DNA from: JBEVOS01 sp044226655
GTDB taxonomy: Bacteria > Pseudomonadota > Alphaproteobacteria > Caulobacterales > Aquidulcibacteraceae
Direction of reading: 5' to 3'
Length of the DNA stretch: 64,000 nt
Assembly: GCA_044226655.1 (NCBI GenBank)
Contig: JBGAGO010000002.1
Span: 62,001 to 126,000 of the forward strand
Below are positions 8,256 through 16,384 of the stretch, in pieces; position 1 is the first letter of the stretch, and each line of letters starts with the position of its first letter. The notes under the pieces are model-generated. The model had not been told where the DNA came from and made no database searches. It was given only the letters and a program-made list of their open reading frames with translations. The position numbers and the translations under genes are program-made.

Positions 8256-9236
8256 TCATGGGCCAGCGCGTACGGCGCGGTCAAGCACGCCCGCGGCGCG
8301 CGCCAGGGCGTGCGAAACGTCCATATCGAGCCCCTCCGCTTGCGCGCGCACCTCCTCCAATTCCGACCAAGCTTGCGCGTATCGCGCGCCGCCGTCCGCT
8401 ATGGCCTGCTCGCGCAGCCAATCGGAGACGATTTCTAATGTCATCGCGAGGCGATCATCGCCCGCGCCGCGCTCCATCAGCGCCGGCAGCACCGCGCCGG
8501 CGCCGTCGCGCGCCAGCCGCGCCAAAGCGTTCTCGAGCGCCGCCGCCATCTCCTCACCGCCTTGCGCCTTGAGCGCGATGGCGAAGCCAGGACGCCCTTT
8601 GGCGAGCCGCAGCAGCGGCGTCGTTGCGCCGGCGGCGGCGCGTTCGACCTCGCCATCGCTCAAAGGGCGCAGCTGCAGTTTGCGGCAGCGCGAGCGTATC
8701 GTCGCCAGCGCCGCGCCGGGCGCGTGACACACCAACAGCAAAACGGCGCGCGGCGGCGGCTCCTCCAAGGTCTTGAGAATGGCGTTCGCGGCGTTGCGGT
8801 TGAGATCGTCCACGCAATCGATGATCGCGACGCGCATGCCGCCCTCGGCCGGGGCCATGGCGAAGAAATGCGTGAGCGCGCGCGCCTCATCGACGGTAAT
8901 TTCGCTCCGCGGTTTGCCAGTGCGTTCATTGAGGCCGCGACGAAGGACAAAAAGATCGGGATGCGCGCGCTGCGCAATGCGCCGCACGATCGGATCGTCC
9001 GCCGCCGCATCAAGCGGGCGTTCGCCCGCGTGCTTCGCGCCCAAGGCCGCGCGCGCGAAACGATAAGCCAGCGTCGCCTTACCGATGCGGCGCGGACCGG
9101 CGATCAGCCACGCATGATGCATGCGGCCGCCCGCAAGCGCAGAGGCGAGCGCGCGCTCGGCTTCGTCATGACCAACGAAGGCGAGATTCTCGCGCGGATG
9201 CAGCGTCTCGGGCGCCTGATCGGGTTCCGCACTCAT
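8256..9236 (-). CDS. holB: DNA polymerase III subunit delta'
   Basis: 326 aa. Clamp-loader subunit. The RecA-like AAA+ domain opens with 'FVGHDEAERAL' and 'HHAWLIAGPRRIGKATLAYR', a P-loop with a degenerate Walker A as in delta'. The arginine-finger/SRC-like motif 'SRCRKLQLRPLSD' and 'LKTLEEPPPRAVLLLV' are clear. Its start overlaps the tmk stop by 4 bases (ATGA), giving the usual tmk-holB-tatD order. Confidence 0.92.
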   Translation of the reverse strand: MSAEPDQAPETLHPRENLAFVGHDEAERALASALAGGRMHHAWLIAGPRRIGKATLAYRFARAALGAKHAGERPLDAAADDPIVRRIAQRAHPDLFVLRRGLNERTGKPRSEITVDEARALTHFFAMAPAEGGMRVAIIDCVDDLNRNAANAILKTLEEPPPRAVLLLVCHAPGAALATIRSRCRKLQLRPLSDGEVERAAAGATTPLLRLAKGRPGFAIALKAQGGEEMAAALENALARLARDGAGAVLPALMERGAGDDRLAMTLEIVSDWLREQAIADGGARYAQAWSELEEVRAQAEGLDMDVSHALARAAGVLDRAVRAGP

Positions 9237-9850
9237 GCCAGGCGATCGTCGATCGCCCTGAGCGCATCCGCAAGGATTTCCTCTGCGGATTTGCCCGCGT
9301 CGAGCACCACGCAGCGCCCGGGCTCTCGCACCGCAATCGCCAGAAACGCGTCTCGCACCTTTCGATGAAAGGCGAGATCCTTGCGCTCAAACCGATCTTC
9401 GCCCACCTGCCCGCCGCGCGAGCGCGCCAAGCCCTGTTCGGGGCGGAGATCGAGAATGAGCGTCAGATCCGGCTTAGGCGCGGCGATCGCCTGCTGCAAA
9501 GCGTCGAACGTTTCCGCCGGCAGGCCGCCCGCGACGACTTGATAGGCGTAGGTGGAATCCAGATAGCGGTCGCAAATGACCCAGGCGCCGCGTGCAAGTG
9601 CGGGGCGAATGGCGGCGTCCAGATGATCGGCGCGCGCCGCCGCGAACAGCAGCGCTTCCGTGGTCGGCGTCCATCGTTCGGCGCCGCCCGTGACCAGCAA
9701 TGCGCGAATGGCGTCCGCGCCGGGCGAGCCGCCCGGCTCGCGCGTTTTCAGCACCTCCATGCCGCGCGCGCGCAGAGCGTCCGCTATCCCGGTTGCAAGC
9801 GTCGACTTTCCCGCGCCTTCGCCGCCCTCGAGCGACACGAAATGTCCCAT
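9233..9850 (-). CDS. tmk: Thymidylate kinase
   Basis: About 205 aa. Phosphorylates dTMP to dTDP. Motifs are the P-loop 'SLEGGEGAGKST', the DR motif 'VICDRYLDSTYAYQ' and 'TREPGGSPGADAIRALL'. The ATG at 9850 ('MGHFVSLEGG') is preferred; upstream codons would lie inside the carboxypeptidase gene. Start and stop overlap both neighbours (TGATG with the carboxypeptidase, ATGA with holB), indicating translational coupling. Confidence 0.94.
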   Translation of the reverse strand: MGHFVSLEGGEGAGKSTLATGIADALRARGMEVLKTREPGGSPGADAIRALLVTGGAERWTPTTEALLFAAARADHLDAAIRPALARGAWVICDRYLDSTYAYQVVAGGLPAETFDALQQAIAAPKPDLTLILDLRPEQGLARSRGGQVGEDRFERKDLAFHRKVRDAFLAIAVREPGRCVVLDAGKSAEEILADALRAIDDRLA

Positions 9851-11040
9851 CAGCGCGCGCCGAATGTGCGCGTAAGTCCCACCCAGGCCTGCGCGAACCA
9901 ATTGGCGCCGCCCACGCGCTGCGCTGCTACCAAGGGATACTCGCGCCTCGGAAAGCCCGGTCCTTCGACCACCAGTTTCGCGATCTCCTGGCCTTTCGCG
10001 ATCGGCGCGCGCACTGGCCCTTGATAGGTGATGTGTGCGGTCAAACCCGGCCGCACGCGATGCTCGACCCCAACGGCGATGCCTTGCGGCGCAACGAGAC
10101 CCACGCGCGCACGGCCGCCAAGATAGACGTCAGCTTCGCCGATGGGCTGGTTCGGCGCGGCGAGCGTCACGATGTCGTAATCATAGAACGCGGCGCGCAT
10201 GATGCGTTGCGCTTCCGAGGCCCGTTCGGCCATCGAGCGCGTGCCGTTGAACACGATGATGCGGCGCTGCCCGTCCAAGACAGCCGAGCCGACAAGCCCG
10301 TAGCCGCTATCGTCAGTGTGGCCCGTTTTCACGCCATCGGCGCCGGTGAACGCACGCAGCAACGGATTGCGGTTCTCTTGAGTGTGATTGTTGTAGGTGA
10401 AGCTCGGCTGCGAATAATAGCGATAGATGTCGGGATATTGCCGGATGATGATGCGTGCGAGCCGCGCGAGATCAGCCGTCGAGATTACGTGCTCAGGATC
10501 GGGAAGGCCGGTGGCGTTCCGAAAGCGGGCCGAGCGCAAGCCGAGTTCGCCCGCGCGGCGGTTCATTTCCGCGACGAACGCCTCTTCGGATCCCGAAATG
10601 CCTTCCGCCAGCACGATGCAGGCGTCGTTCGCGGAGACGGTGATGACGCCCTGGATCAAATCGCCGACGCGCACGCGCGAATTGAGCTCCAGGAACATGT
10701 GCGAGCCATCGGATTGCGCGCCATGCCGCCACGCATTCTCGCTCACCGGGAAGGTCGTATCGAGCGTGATCGAGTGATTGCGCAGATGCTCGGCGACCAC
10801 GAGGATCGTCATAAGCTTGGACATGGACGCCGGCGGAATAGGCGTCTCGCAATCGTCGCAAGCGAGCAGGATGCCAGTTTCGCCGTCCATGATCGTCATG
10901 TGCTGCGCGCCGGTGATCACGGGCGCGGCGGGCGCTGCGGCCGCGTGTACAGCGGCGGCGCGGCGCACATGGCGGCGGGCGTCGGCCGTGCCCGGCAGCG
11001 CCAGGGCGAGCACCAGAATCGGAATCAGTAACGCGCGCAT
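9850..11040 (-). CDS. D-alanyl-D-alanine carboxypeptidase (penicillin-binding protein 5/6 type)
   Basis: About 396 aa. Peptidase S11 that trims pentapeptide side chains in the periplasm. It has a Sec signal peptide (about 1-22), the catalytic SxxK 'SMSK' (Ser about 72, Lys about 75), 'SAN' (about 136-138) and 'KTG' (about 238-240). A C-terminal PBP5-like beta domain follows. I chose the ATG at 11040 because AAGGAG sits just upstream; a GTG at 11055 would include that SD in the coding sequence. It is upstream of tmk and downstream of the RlpA genes, a wall-maturation neighbourhood. Confidence 0.93.
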   Translation of the reverse strand: MRALLIPILVLALALPGTADARRHVRRAAAVHAAAAPAAPVITGAQHMTIMDGETGILLACDDCETPIPPASMSKLMTILVVAEHLRNHSITLDTTFPVSENAWRHGAQSDGSHMFLELNSRVRVGDLIQGVITVSANDACIVLAEGISGSEEAFVAEMNRRAGELGLRSARFRNATGLPDPEHVISTADLARLARIIIRQYPDIYRYYSQPSFTYNNHTQENRNPLLRAFTGADGVKTGHTDDSGYGLVGSAVLDGQRRIIVFNGTRSMAERASEAQRIMRAAFYDYDIVTLAAPNQPIGEADVYLGGRARVGLVAPQGIAVGVEHRVRPGLTAHITYQGPVRAPIAKGQEIAKLVVEGPGFPRREYPLVAAQRVGGANWFAQAWVGLTRTFGAR

Positions 11041-11105
11041 CGCTCTCCTTCGCACCGGCTCGATTCGGGAGGAGCTTAGCTTAGCCTAGCGGCGTTACTT
11101 GGGCG

Positions 11106-11531
11106 TCAAACCTCGGGCGCCCAAATGACGCGGATGCGCACACGCGCCACGCCCGCGCGGTCGAGCCCGATGCCGTGCGCCGCCGCACCCGACAGGTCGA
11201 TCAAGCGCCCGCGCACGAACGGGCCGCGGTCATTGATGCGCACGATGAGCGCTTCGTCGGTGCCCAGATTGGTGACCTCGACCAAGGCGCCGAAGGGCAG
11301 GCTACGGTGGGCGGCGGTGAGGGCGTTCGGGTCATAGCGCTCGCCGGTCGCGGTCGGGCGCCCGCCGAGGCTGGCGGCATAATAAGAGGCGCCCCCCTCC
11401 TCCACATGGCCGCACAAGGCGGCCGCGCAGATCGGCGCGGCGGACGCCCCGGCGGCTTCGCCGCTTGAGACCGCGATCGCGGCCTGCAGCGGCAGCGCCA
11501 GGCACACCGCAATAAAAGTCTTTCGAAACAA
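11106..11531 (-). CDS. RlpA-like double-psi beta-barrel protein, no SPOR domain
   Basis: 141 aa with a signal peptide (about 1-20) and a DPBB domain. It keeps the residues expected of RlpA lytic transglycosylases: Glu in 'TATGERYDP', His in 'LTAAHRSLPFG' and Asp in 'RINDRGPF'. It lacks the C-terminal SPOR domain of the larger paralogue just upstream in transcription. The start appears to be TTG at 11531, because only from there is a complete signal peptide read; a GTG at 11507 would truncate it. A hairpin lies immediately upstream of this start. The septal peptidoglycan role is inferred from the family. Confidence 0.82.
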   Translation of the reverse strand: MFRKTFIAVCLALPLQAAIAVSSGEAAGASAAPICAAALCGHVEEGGASYYAASLGGRPTATGERYDPNALTAAHRSLPFGALVEVTNLGTDEALIVRINDRGPFVRGRLIDLSGAAAHGIGLDRAGVARVRIRVIWAPEV

Positions 11532-11565
11532 AGTGCGCAGGTCCTTCGGCGGGACGCCTGCGCAC
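11524..11565 (-). terminator. Hairpin between the two rlpA genes, terminator- or attenuator-like
   Basis: A 9-bp perfect inverted repeat (11533-11541 with 11557-11565), extended by three more pairs beyond a small bulge. Read on the minus strand it is followed by TTTGTTT. The TTG start of the small rlpA lies inside that T-rich tract, and the only SD-like sequence (AAGGA) is in the hairpin. It could end part of the upstream transcription or gate translation. Confidence 0.45.
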
Positions 11566-11606
11566 CAACCTGCAATCCATGCGCCGGGTTCCGCGCGATC
11601 GGGCGT

Positions 11607-12620
11607 TTACGGCCCGGCGACCACGGCGTCCCGGTAGCCGAGATCCGCAACGCGGGCGCGCGCCGCCTCCGCCGAAGCGCGATCGGCGAAGCCGCCGACG
11701 CGCACCCGGTAAAGGGCGCCGCGGCTGGTGGCGCGCTCTTCCACGAGCACATTTCCCGTCCCATCAAGGGTCTGGCGCACCCGTTCGGCGTTGGACGCGT
11801 CCGCGAAAGCGCCGATCTGGACGAAATAAGCGCCCATCACGACCGACCGCTCCACAACGGGGGTCGCCGGCGCGGCCGGCGGCAGAAGCGATGCCGGCTC
11901 GCCCGAATAGGAGGCGGGGGTTAGCTGGGCGGGCGCGCTTCCGTCCGGGCTGACGCGTCGCGGCGCCGGGCCGAGATAGCGCACATTCACCCGGGTCGTG
12001 CCGGCGCCCTGGAAGCCGAGCGCTTCGGCCGCGCCGCGCGACACATCGATCAGGCGGTCCCCGACAAAGGGGCCCCGGTCTGTGATCCGCAGGATGGCTT
12101 CGCGGCCATTGTCGAGATTGGTCACCTGAACCAGGCTGTTCAGCGGCAAGGTCGGGTGCGCGGCGGTCAGGCCGGTCTCATCGTAGATTTCGCCATTCGC
12201 TGTCTGGTGGCCGTGAAAATTGGGCCCGTACCAAGAGGCGGTGCCGGTTTGGTCATAGCCCGGCTCGGCCGTGGGAGCGTACCAGCGCCCGTTGACCTCG
12301 TAAGGCGGCCCGACGCGCTCGGTCTCCAGCCAATCGGGCCGCGCGCGCTCGGCGGGCGCGGGCGGCTGGGCCGGCGCTGATATCGGCGCGGATGCGCCGC
12401 CGCCCCGCCGCAAGTCGAGGACGTCGCCGCCCTGCCCGCGGGCCGCGCCATAGCCGTAGGAATTGACGTCGCCGCCCGGCAGCGCAGCCGCCATGCGCGG
12501 CGCGGCGGCCTCGGCCCGGGCCGCGCCCATGTAAACAATCTCGGCCTGCGCCGACGCCTGAGGGGCCAATACGACGCCCGCGAGGCCCGCGCCCAAGATA
12601 GAAATCACAGCATTCCGCAT
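11607..12620 (-). CDS. rlpA: Septal ring lytic transglycosylase RlpA with SPOR domain
   Basis: About 337 aa. Signal peptide (about 1-22), an Ala/Pro-rich linker, a DPBB domain with 'GTASWYGPNFHGHQTANGE', 'LTAAHPTLPLNS' and 'RITDRGPFVGDRLIDVS', and a C-terminal SPOR domain from 'GAYFVQIGAFADASNAERV' to the end. SPOR domains bind denuded glycans at the septum. The start is the ATG at 12620, which gives the signal peptide; the frame upstream crosses the tRNA-Ser and is non-coding. It has no lipobox cysteine, unlike E. coli RlpA. Confidence 0.88.
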   Translation of the reverse strand: MRNAVISILGAGLAGVVLAPQASAQAEIVYMGAARAEAAAPRMAAALPGGDVNSYGYGAARGQGGDVLDLRRGGGASAPISAPAQPPAPAERARPDWLETERVGPPYEVNGRWYAPTAEPGYDQTGTASWYGPNFHGHQTANGEIYDETGLTAAHPTLPLNSLVQVTNLDNGREAILRITDRGPFVGDRLIDVSRGAAEALGFQGAGTTRVNVRYLGPAPRRVSPDGSAPAQLTPASYSGEPASLLPPAAPATPVVERSVVMGAYFVQIGAFADASNAERVRQTLDGTGNVLVEERATSRGALYRVRVGGFADRASAEAARARVADLGYRDAVVAGP

Positions 12621-12738
12621 CCGCGCCTTGTAGCAGAGCCGCGTTGCGGGCCGGTTAGCCGACAGGGTTGATGCGGCGTTCAGGTTGCTTGCTGGCCGGT
12701 TGCCGGCGCCTTGCGGCGCTGTTACCTCGCCGCCCTCC

Positions 12739-12828
12739 GGAAGAGTGGCCGAGCGGTTGAAGGCACCGGTCTTGAAAACCGGCAACGGGGCGACTCGTTC
12801 GTGGGTTCGAATCCCACCTCTTCCGCCA
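12739..12828 (+). tRNA. tRNA-Ser(UGA)
   Basis: 90 bases including encoded CCA. Acceptor GGAAGAG pairs with CTCTTCC (12818-12824), the discriminator is G, and the anticodon stem CCGGT/ACCGG encloses loop CTTGAAA with anticodon TGA at 12773-12775. A long class II variable arm and the T loop 'GGTTCGAATCC' are clear. The gene lies between divergent rlpA and the repeat-protein region. Confidence 0.96.
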
Positions 12829-13389
12829 AGAGGACCGCCACAACGGTCGATTGCTTCACGAAACGACCCTTGCGCGCCCTGCTCACTGAGTTGCCTAGCA
12901 ACGCCGCTAACTTGTCGCCCTTCGTCTAAGTGTTCGCGCCCTTTTTTGGGTTCTGGCCGGGAAATTGGTAGGTACGGCAGACAGGTCCGGGTCCTCGCCG
13001 TTCGCCTCGCAGTCCAGGCGCGCCAACATCGCCCGGAGACCATGCTTGGGGCCGGCCTAACCTTGCCTCTAGTCTTGGCGCCTCGGCCGGCGGCGCCTTT
13101 GCGACAATATTGCGCCGGAGGCTGAGCATCATCGCGGGCGCTTCGCCCCGATAGATGTGTCACTCAGCAGCATTCGCGCAAAACACGCAGGCATGCGCTT
13201 AACCAGTGTGAATATTTCACCGAACTCCCGAAATTAACCAAGTCAAACTCCTAACTTATTACTTGGCGGGTGTTTGCGACAGCTTCTCTCATCTCCTTCC
13301 GTATCTTCCGCCGCGAGATGTCTGACCGCTTCCCAGGGGCTTAACCAAGTGGGGGAGGGACGGCGCTCTTTTTCGGAGGAGAACCCCTA
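12829..13389. other. 561-base gene-free region before the repeat-protein gene
   Basis: I find no convincing gene here. The first part is GC-rich. From about 13160 to 13260 the sequence becomes clearly AT-richer than its surroundings and holds TTAACCA repeats and a palindrome (separate entry), as expected for a promoter zone. A strong SD (GGAGGAG, about 13375-13381) precedes the ATG at 13390. Open frames overlapping the 5' part are read-through of the tRNA-Ser. Confidence 0.6.
13199..13351 (+). promoter_or_regulatory. Three TTAACCA(A)GT direct repeats and a palindrome upstream of the fibre gene
   Basis: TTAACCAGTG (13199-13208), TTAACCAAGTC (13234-13244) and TTAACCAAGTG (13341-13351) share a core resembling CtrA half-sites of Caulobacterales. 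Overlapping the first is the imperfect palindrome GTGAATATTTCAC (13208-13220). I infer a regulated promoter for the 13390 gene; no clear -35/-10 pair could be assigned. Confidence 0.4.
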
Positions 13390-15912
13390 ATGCAGCTGAA
13401 ACTGATGACCTCGGTCTGCGCCGTTGCGCTGGCCCTGGCCTTCACGCCGGCCGCGTTCGCCTATGGAAGCGACAACCAAGCCAGCGATGGCTCGGCGGTC
13501 GCCGATGATGGCAGCGCCGCCCTGGCGGTCTCGGACGTCGGAAACGGAAACGGCAACGACAGTTCGACCAACACGAGCACCGACAGCTCGGACAATTCGT
13601 TGAACGTCGCCGATTCCGGCAACGACAATTCGACGAACACCGCGACCGATAGCTCTGACAATTCGGTCAACGATTCCGGCAACACCGCCCTCGACGTCGC
13701 CGTCGACGATACGGCGAACACCGGCTCGTACAATTCCGATGACGACGGCTCGTACAACGCGCTGAGCATCGCCGACAACGGCAATGACAGCTCGACCAAC
13801 GACAATTCGTTGAACATCGCCGACTCGGGCAACGACAATTCGACGAACACGGCCACCGACAGCTCGGACAATTCGATCAACGACTCGGGCAATCTCGATG
13901 TCGCCGTCGATCACACCGGCAACACGGGCTCGTTCAATTCCGATGACGACGCCCTCACGGTGTCGGACAACGGCAACGACAATTCCACCGACAACAGCGA
14001 CAATTCGCTGAACGTCGCGGACTCGGGCAACGACAATTCGACCAACACGGCGACCGATAATTCGGACAATTCTCTGAATACGGATGTCGCGGTCGACCAC
14101 ACCGGCAATCTCGGTTCGTTCAACTCGGACGACGACACGCTCACGGTGTCTGATAACGGCAATGACAGCTCGACGAACACCGATAATTCGGACAATTCGA
14201 CGAACACGGATGTCGCGGTCGATCACACGGGCAATCTCGGCTCGTTCAACTCGGACGACGATACGCTCACCGTGTCGGACAACGGCAACGACAATTCGTC
14301 GAACGATTCGCATGACGACAATTCGTTGAACATTGCGGATTCGGGCAACGACAACTCGACCAACACCGACAATTCCGACAATTCCACCACCACGGATGTC
14401 GCGGTCGCGGTGGATCACACCGGCAATCTCGGTTCGTTCAATTCGGACGACGACGGCTCGTACAATTCCGACGACGACACTCTGACGGTGTCGGACAACG
14501 GCAACGACAATTCGTCGAACGACTCGCACGACGACAATTCGACGAACCTGTCGGTGGCCGACTCGGGCAACGACAATTCGACGAACACCGACAATTCCGA
14601 CAATTCGACGAACCTCGACCTGGCCGTGGACCACACGGGCAATGTCGGCTCGTTCAATTCGGCGGACGATAACTCGACCAACACCGACAATTCGGACAAC
14701 CAGGCCATCGCGGTCACGGGTGACTACAACAGCACCTTCGGCGGCGGCCAGGCGAACAACACCGAGCAAGCGGACGTGAACAGCGCCCGCGACAACACCT
14801 CGGGTTCGTTCAACGAAACGACGTTGGCGGTCTCCGACAACGGCAACGACAATTCGACGAATGACTCGCACGACGACAATTCGACGAACCTGTCTGTGGC
14901 GGACTCGGGCAATGACAACTCGACCGACAATTCCGACAATTCGACGAACGTTGCGGTGGATCACACCGGCAACACCGGCTCGTTCAATTCGGATGACGAC
15001 ACCCTGACCATCGCCGACAACGGCAATGACCAGTCGGTCAACACCGACAACAGCGACAATTCGACGAACCTGTCGGTGGCCGACTCGGGCAACGACAACT
15101 CGACCGACAATTCGGTGAACGGCTCGTACAACGACAACTCGACCAACACGGATGTGGCGGTCGCGGTTGATCACACGGGCAACACCGGCTCGTTCAACTC
15201 GGACGACGATGGCTCCTACAACACGGCCACTGTCTCCGATAACGGCAACGACAATTCGGTGAATACGGATAATTCCGATAATTCAACGAACCTGTCGGTC
15301 GCCGACTCGGGCAACGACAACTCGGTCAACACCGACAATTCCGACAACTCGGTCGCTCTGGACGTGGCGAACAGCGGCAACGTTGGCTCGTACAACACGA
15401 ACGACAGCGACAATTCGGTGAACATCACCGACTCGGGCAATTCGGATAGCTCGGTGCATATCGCCGACAGCGGCAACACCGATGCGTCGACCGACGCCTC
15501 GATCCACGACTCGGGCAACGACAACTCGACGAACACGGATAATTCCGACAGTTCGACGAACGTGTCGGTCGCCGACAGCGGCAACTCGGTGACGGATAAT
15601 TCCCTCAACGTGGACGTCGCCAACAGCGGCAACGACAGCTCGGTCACCGACAGCTACAACACCGACAGCTCGGTCTCGACCGCGGTCCTGACCTCGCAAG
15701 ATCTCGCGGCCTCGGTCTCGGGCATCTCGGTGGATGCTGGCGGCAGCTACCACAAGTCCGGTGAAGTCGGCACGGGCGACATCAAGATTGATGACGGCTC
15801 GTTCCAAGGCTTCGCGGGCATCCAAACGGCTTCGATGAACACGGGCATCGGCTCGGCCAACCAGGCCGCGACCGCCGTGGGCGCCAACGCCGACGTCAAC
15901 TTCGGCCACTAA
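13390..15912 (+). CDS. Giant Asn/Asp/Ser-rich repeat protein, candidate functional-amyloid (Fap-like) fibre subunit
   Basis: 840 aa. Sec signal peptide (about 1-24, 'FTPAAFA'), then about 750 residues of low-complexity repeats built from Asn, Asp, Ser, Thr and Gly. Three recurring phrases alternate: 'VAVDHTGNTGSFNSDDD' (about seven VDHTGN copies plus variants), 'LTVSDNGNDNS' and 'LSVADSGNDNSTNTDNSDNS'. Each has an alternating hydrophobic strand ending in a G-N turn, as in beta-solenoid or amyloid repeats. The mature repeat region has essentially no Lys or Cys and only one Arg, so it is extremely acidic. The last 34 residues are a different module ('GFAGIQTASMNTGIGSANQ') shared with two neighbours. 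It has a strong SD. The neighbours (C39 protease, coiled-coil barrel) suggest Fap-type export. A Ca-binding adhesin is an alternative. Confidence 0.6.
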   Translation: MQLKLMTSVCAVALALAFTPAAFAYGSDNQASDGSAVADDGSAALAVSDVGNGNGNDSSTNTSTDSSDNSLNVADSGNDNSTNTATDSSDNSVNDSGNTALDVAVDDTANTGSYNSDDDGSYNALSIADNGNDSSTNDNSLNIADSGNDNSTNTATDSSDNSINDSGNLDVAVDHTGNTGSFNSDDDALTVSDNGNDNSTDNSDNSLNVADSGNDNSTNTATDNSDNSLNTDVAVDHTGNLGSFNSDDDTLTVSDNGNDSSTNTDNSDNSTNTDVAVDHTGNLGSFNSDDDTLTVSDNGNDNSSNDSHDDNSLNIADSGNDNSTNTDNSDNSTTTDVAVAVDHTGNLGSFNSDDDGSYNSDDDTLTVSDNGNDNSSNDSHDDNSTNLSVADSGNDNSTNTDNSDNSTNLDLAVDHTGNVGSFNSADDNSTNTDNSDNQAIAVTGDYNSTFGGGQANNTEQADVNSARDNTSGSFNETTLAVSDNGNDNSTNDSHDDNSTNLSVADSGNDNSTDNSDNSTNVAVDHTGNTGSFNSDDDTLTIADNGNDQSVNTDNSDNSTNLSVADSGNDNSTDNSVNGSYNDNSTNTDVAVAVDHTGNTGSFNSDDDGSYNTATVSDNGNDNSVNTDNSDNSTNLSVADSGNDNSVNTDNSDNSVALDVANSGNVGSYNTNDSDNSVNITDSGNSDSSVHIADSGNTDASTDASIHDSGNDNSTNTDNSDSSTNVSVADSGNSVTDNSLNVDVANSGNDSSVTDSYNTDSSVSTAVLTSQDLAASVSGISVDAGGSYHKSGEVGTGDIKIDDGSFQGFAGIQTASMNTGIGSANQAATAVGANADVNFGH

Positions 15913-15995
15913 GGCCGGATGGGATCGGCCGGTCGGCGGGAAACCGCCGGCCGGTTCGGCTCTGACAAAACGAGGGTCCTTTCAGGACGCCAAAG

Positions 15996-16367
15996 ATGAT
16001 GAAAACCTCTTTCACCTTCGGGCTTATCGCCTGCGCGATCGGGGCGCTCGCCCTTCCCGCGCTCGCCGAGGAAGCGCCCATGGCCGCCGCGCCCGCGCCG
16101 GCCCAGGACCAGGTGATCGATGCTGCGGAGCTCGCCGATCTTTCCGGCGGCGATGGCGTGACGGTGAACATGTTCACGGCGCAAACGCTCTCGGCGGTGA
16201 ATTCAGGCAATACGGTTCAGGCCGGCGGCGACATCAATTCCGGTCAGATCAATCTGAATGCGGCCGCGTTCGATGGCTTCAGCGGCATCGGCAATTTCGT
16301 GATGAACACAGGCGCCAACAATAATCTGCAGTCGACTCTGGCCGTCAACATCGTGCTGGCGCCGTAA
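15996..16367 (+). CDS. Small secreted protein with double-Gly motif and N-T-G module, candidate minor fibre subunit
   Basis: 123 aa. Signal peptide (about 1-24, cleavage near 'PALA-EE'), then 'IDAAELADLSGG' ending at residue 52. This fits the double-glycine leader pattern (Glu -8, Leu -7, Leu -4, Gly -2, Gly -1). The remaining 71 residues are Asn/Gly-rich with alternating hydrophobics and end in 'FDGFSGIGNFVMNTGANNN', closely matching the end of the 840-residue protein. It sits 83 bases after that gene and 17 before the C39 protease. A nucleator role (FapB-like) or substrate of the protease is inferred; I do not recognise a named family. Confidence 0.6.
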   Translation: MMKTSFTFGLIACAIGALALPALAEEAPMAAAPAPAQDQVIDAAELADLSGGDGVTVNMFTAQTLSAVNSGNTVQAGGDINSGQINLNAAAFDGFSGIGNFVMNTGANNNLQSTLAVNIVLAP

Positions 16368-16384
16368 GTGCTCGGGCGGATTCG

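Noticed and set aside
12685..13125. Open frames running through the tRNA-Ser (for example 12685-13125 and 12711-12929)
   Set aside because: They translate the tRNA itself, a well-known false protein; the tRNA structure is complete.
13387..15174. A 595-residue open frame antisense to the repeat protein, rich in Val/Arg/Ile repeats
   Set aside because: The sense repeat (GAC AAT TCG and similar) cannot give stop codons on the complementary frame, so the open frame is a by-product. There is no SD or signal, and its composition simply mirrors the sense repeats.
13390..15912. CRISPR-like or intergenic tandem-repeat array
   Set aside because: The repeats are in one open frame with signal peptide and SD, vary in length and sequence, and have no regular unique spacers.
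13390..15912. RTX toxin/adhesin with Ca-binding nonapeptides
   Set aside because: The GGxGxDxxx nonapeptide is absent and the protein has a Sec signal peptide. Asp-rich turns may still bind cations, but this is not an RTX domain.
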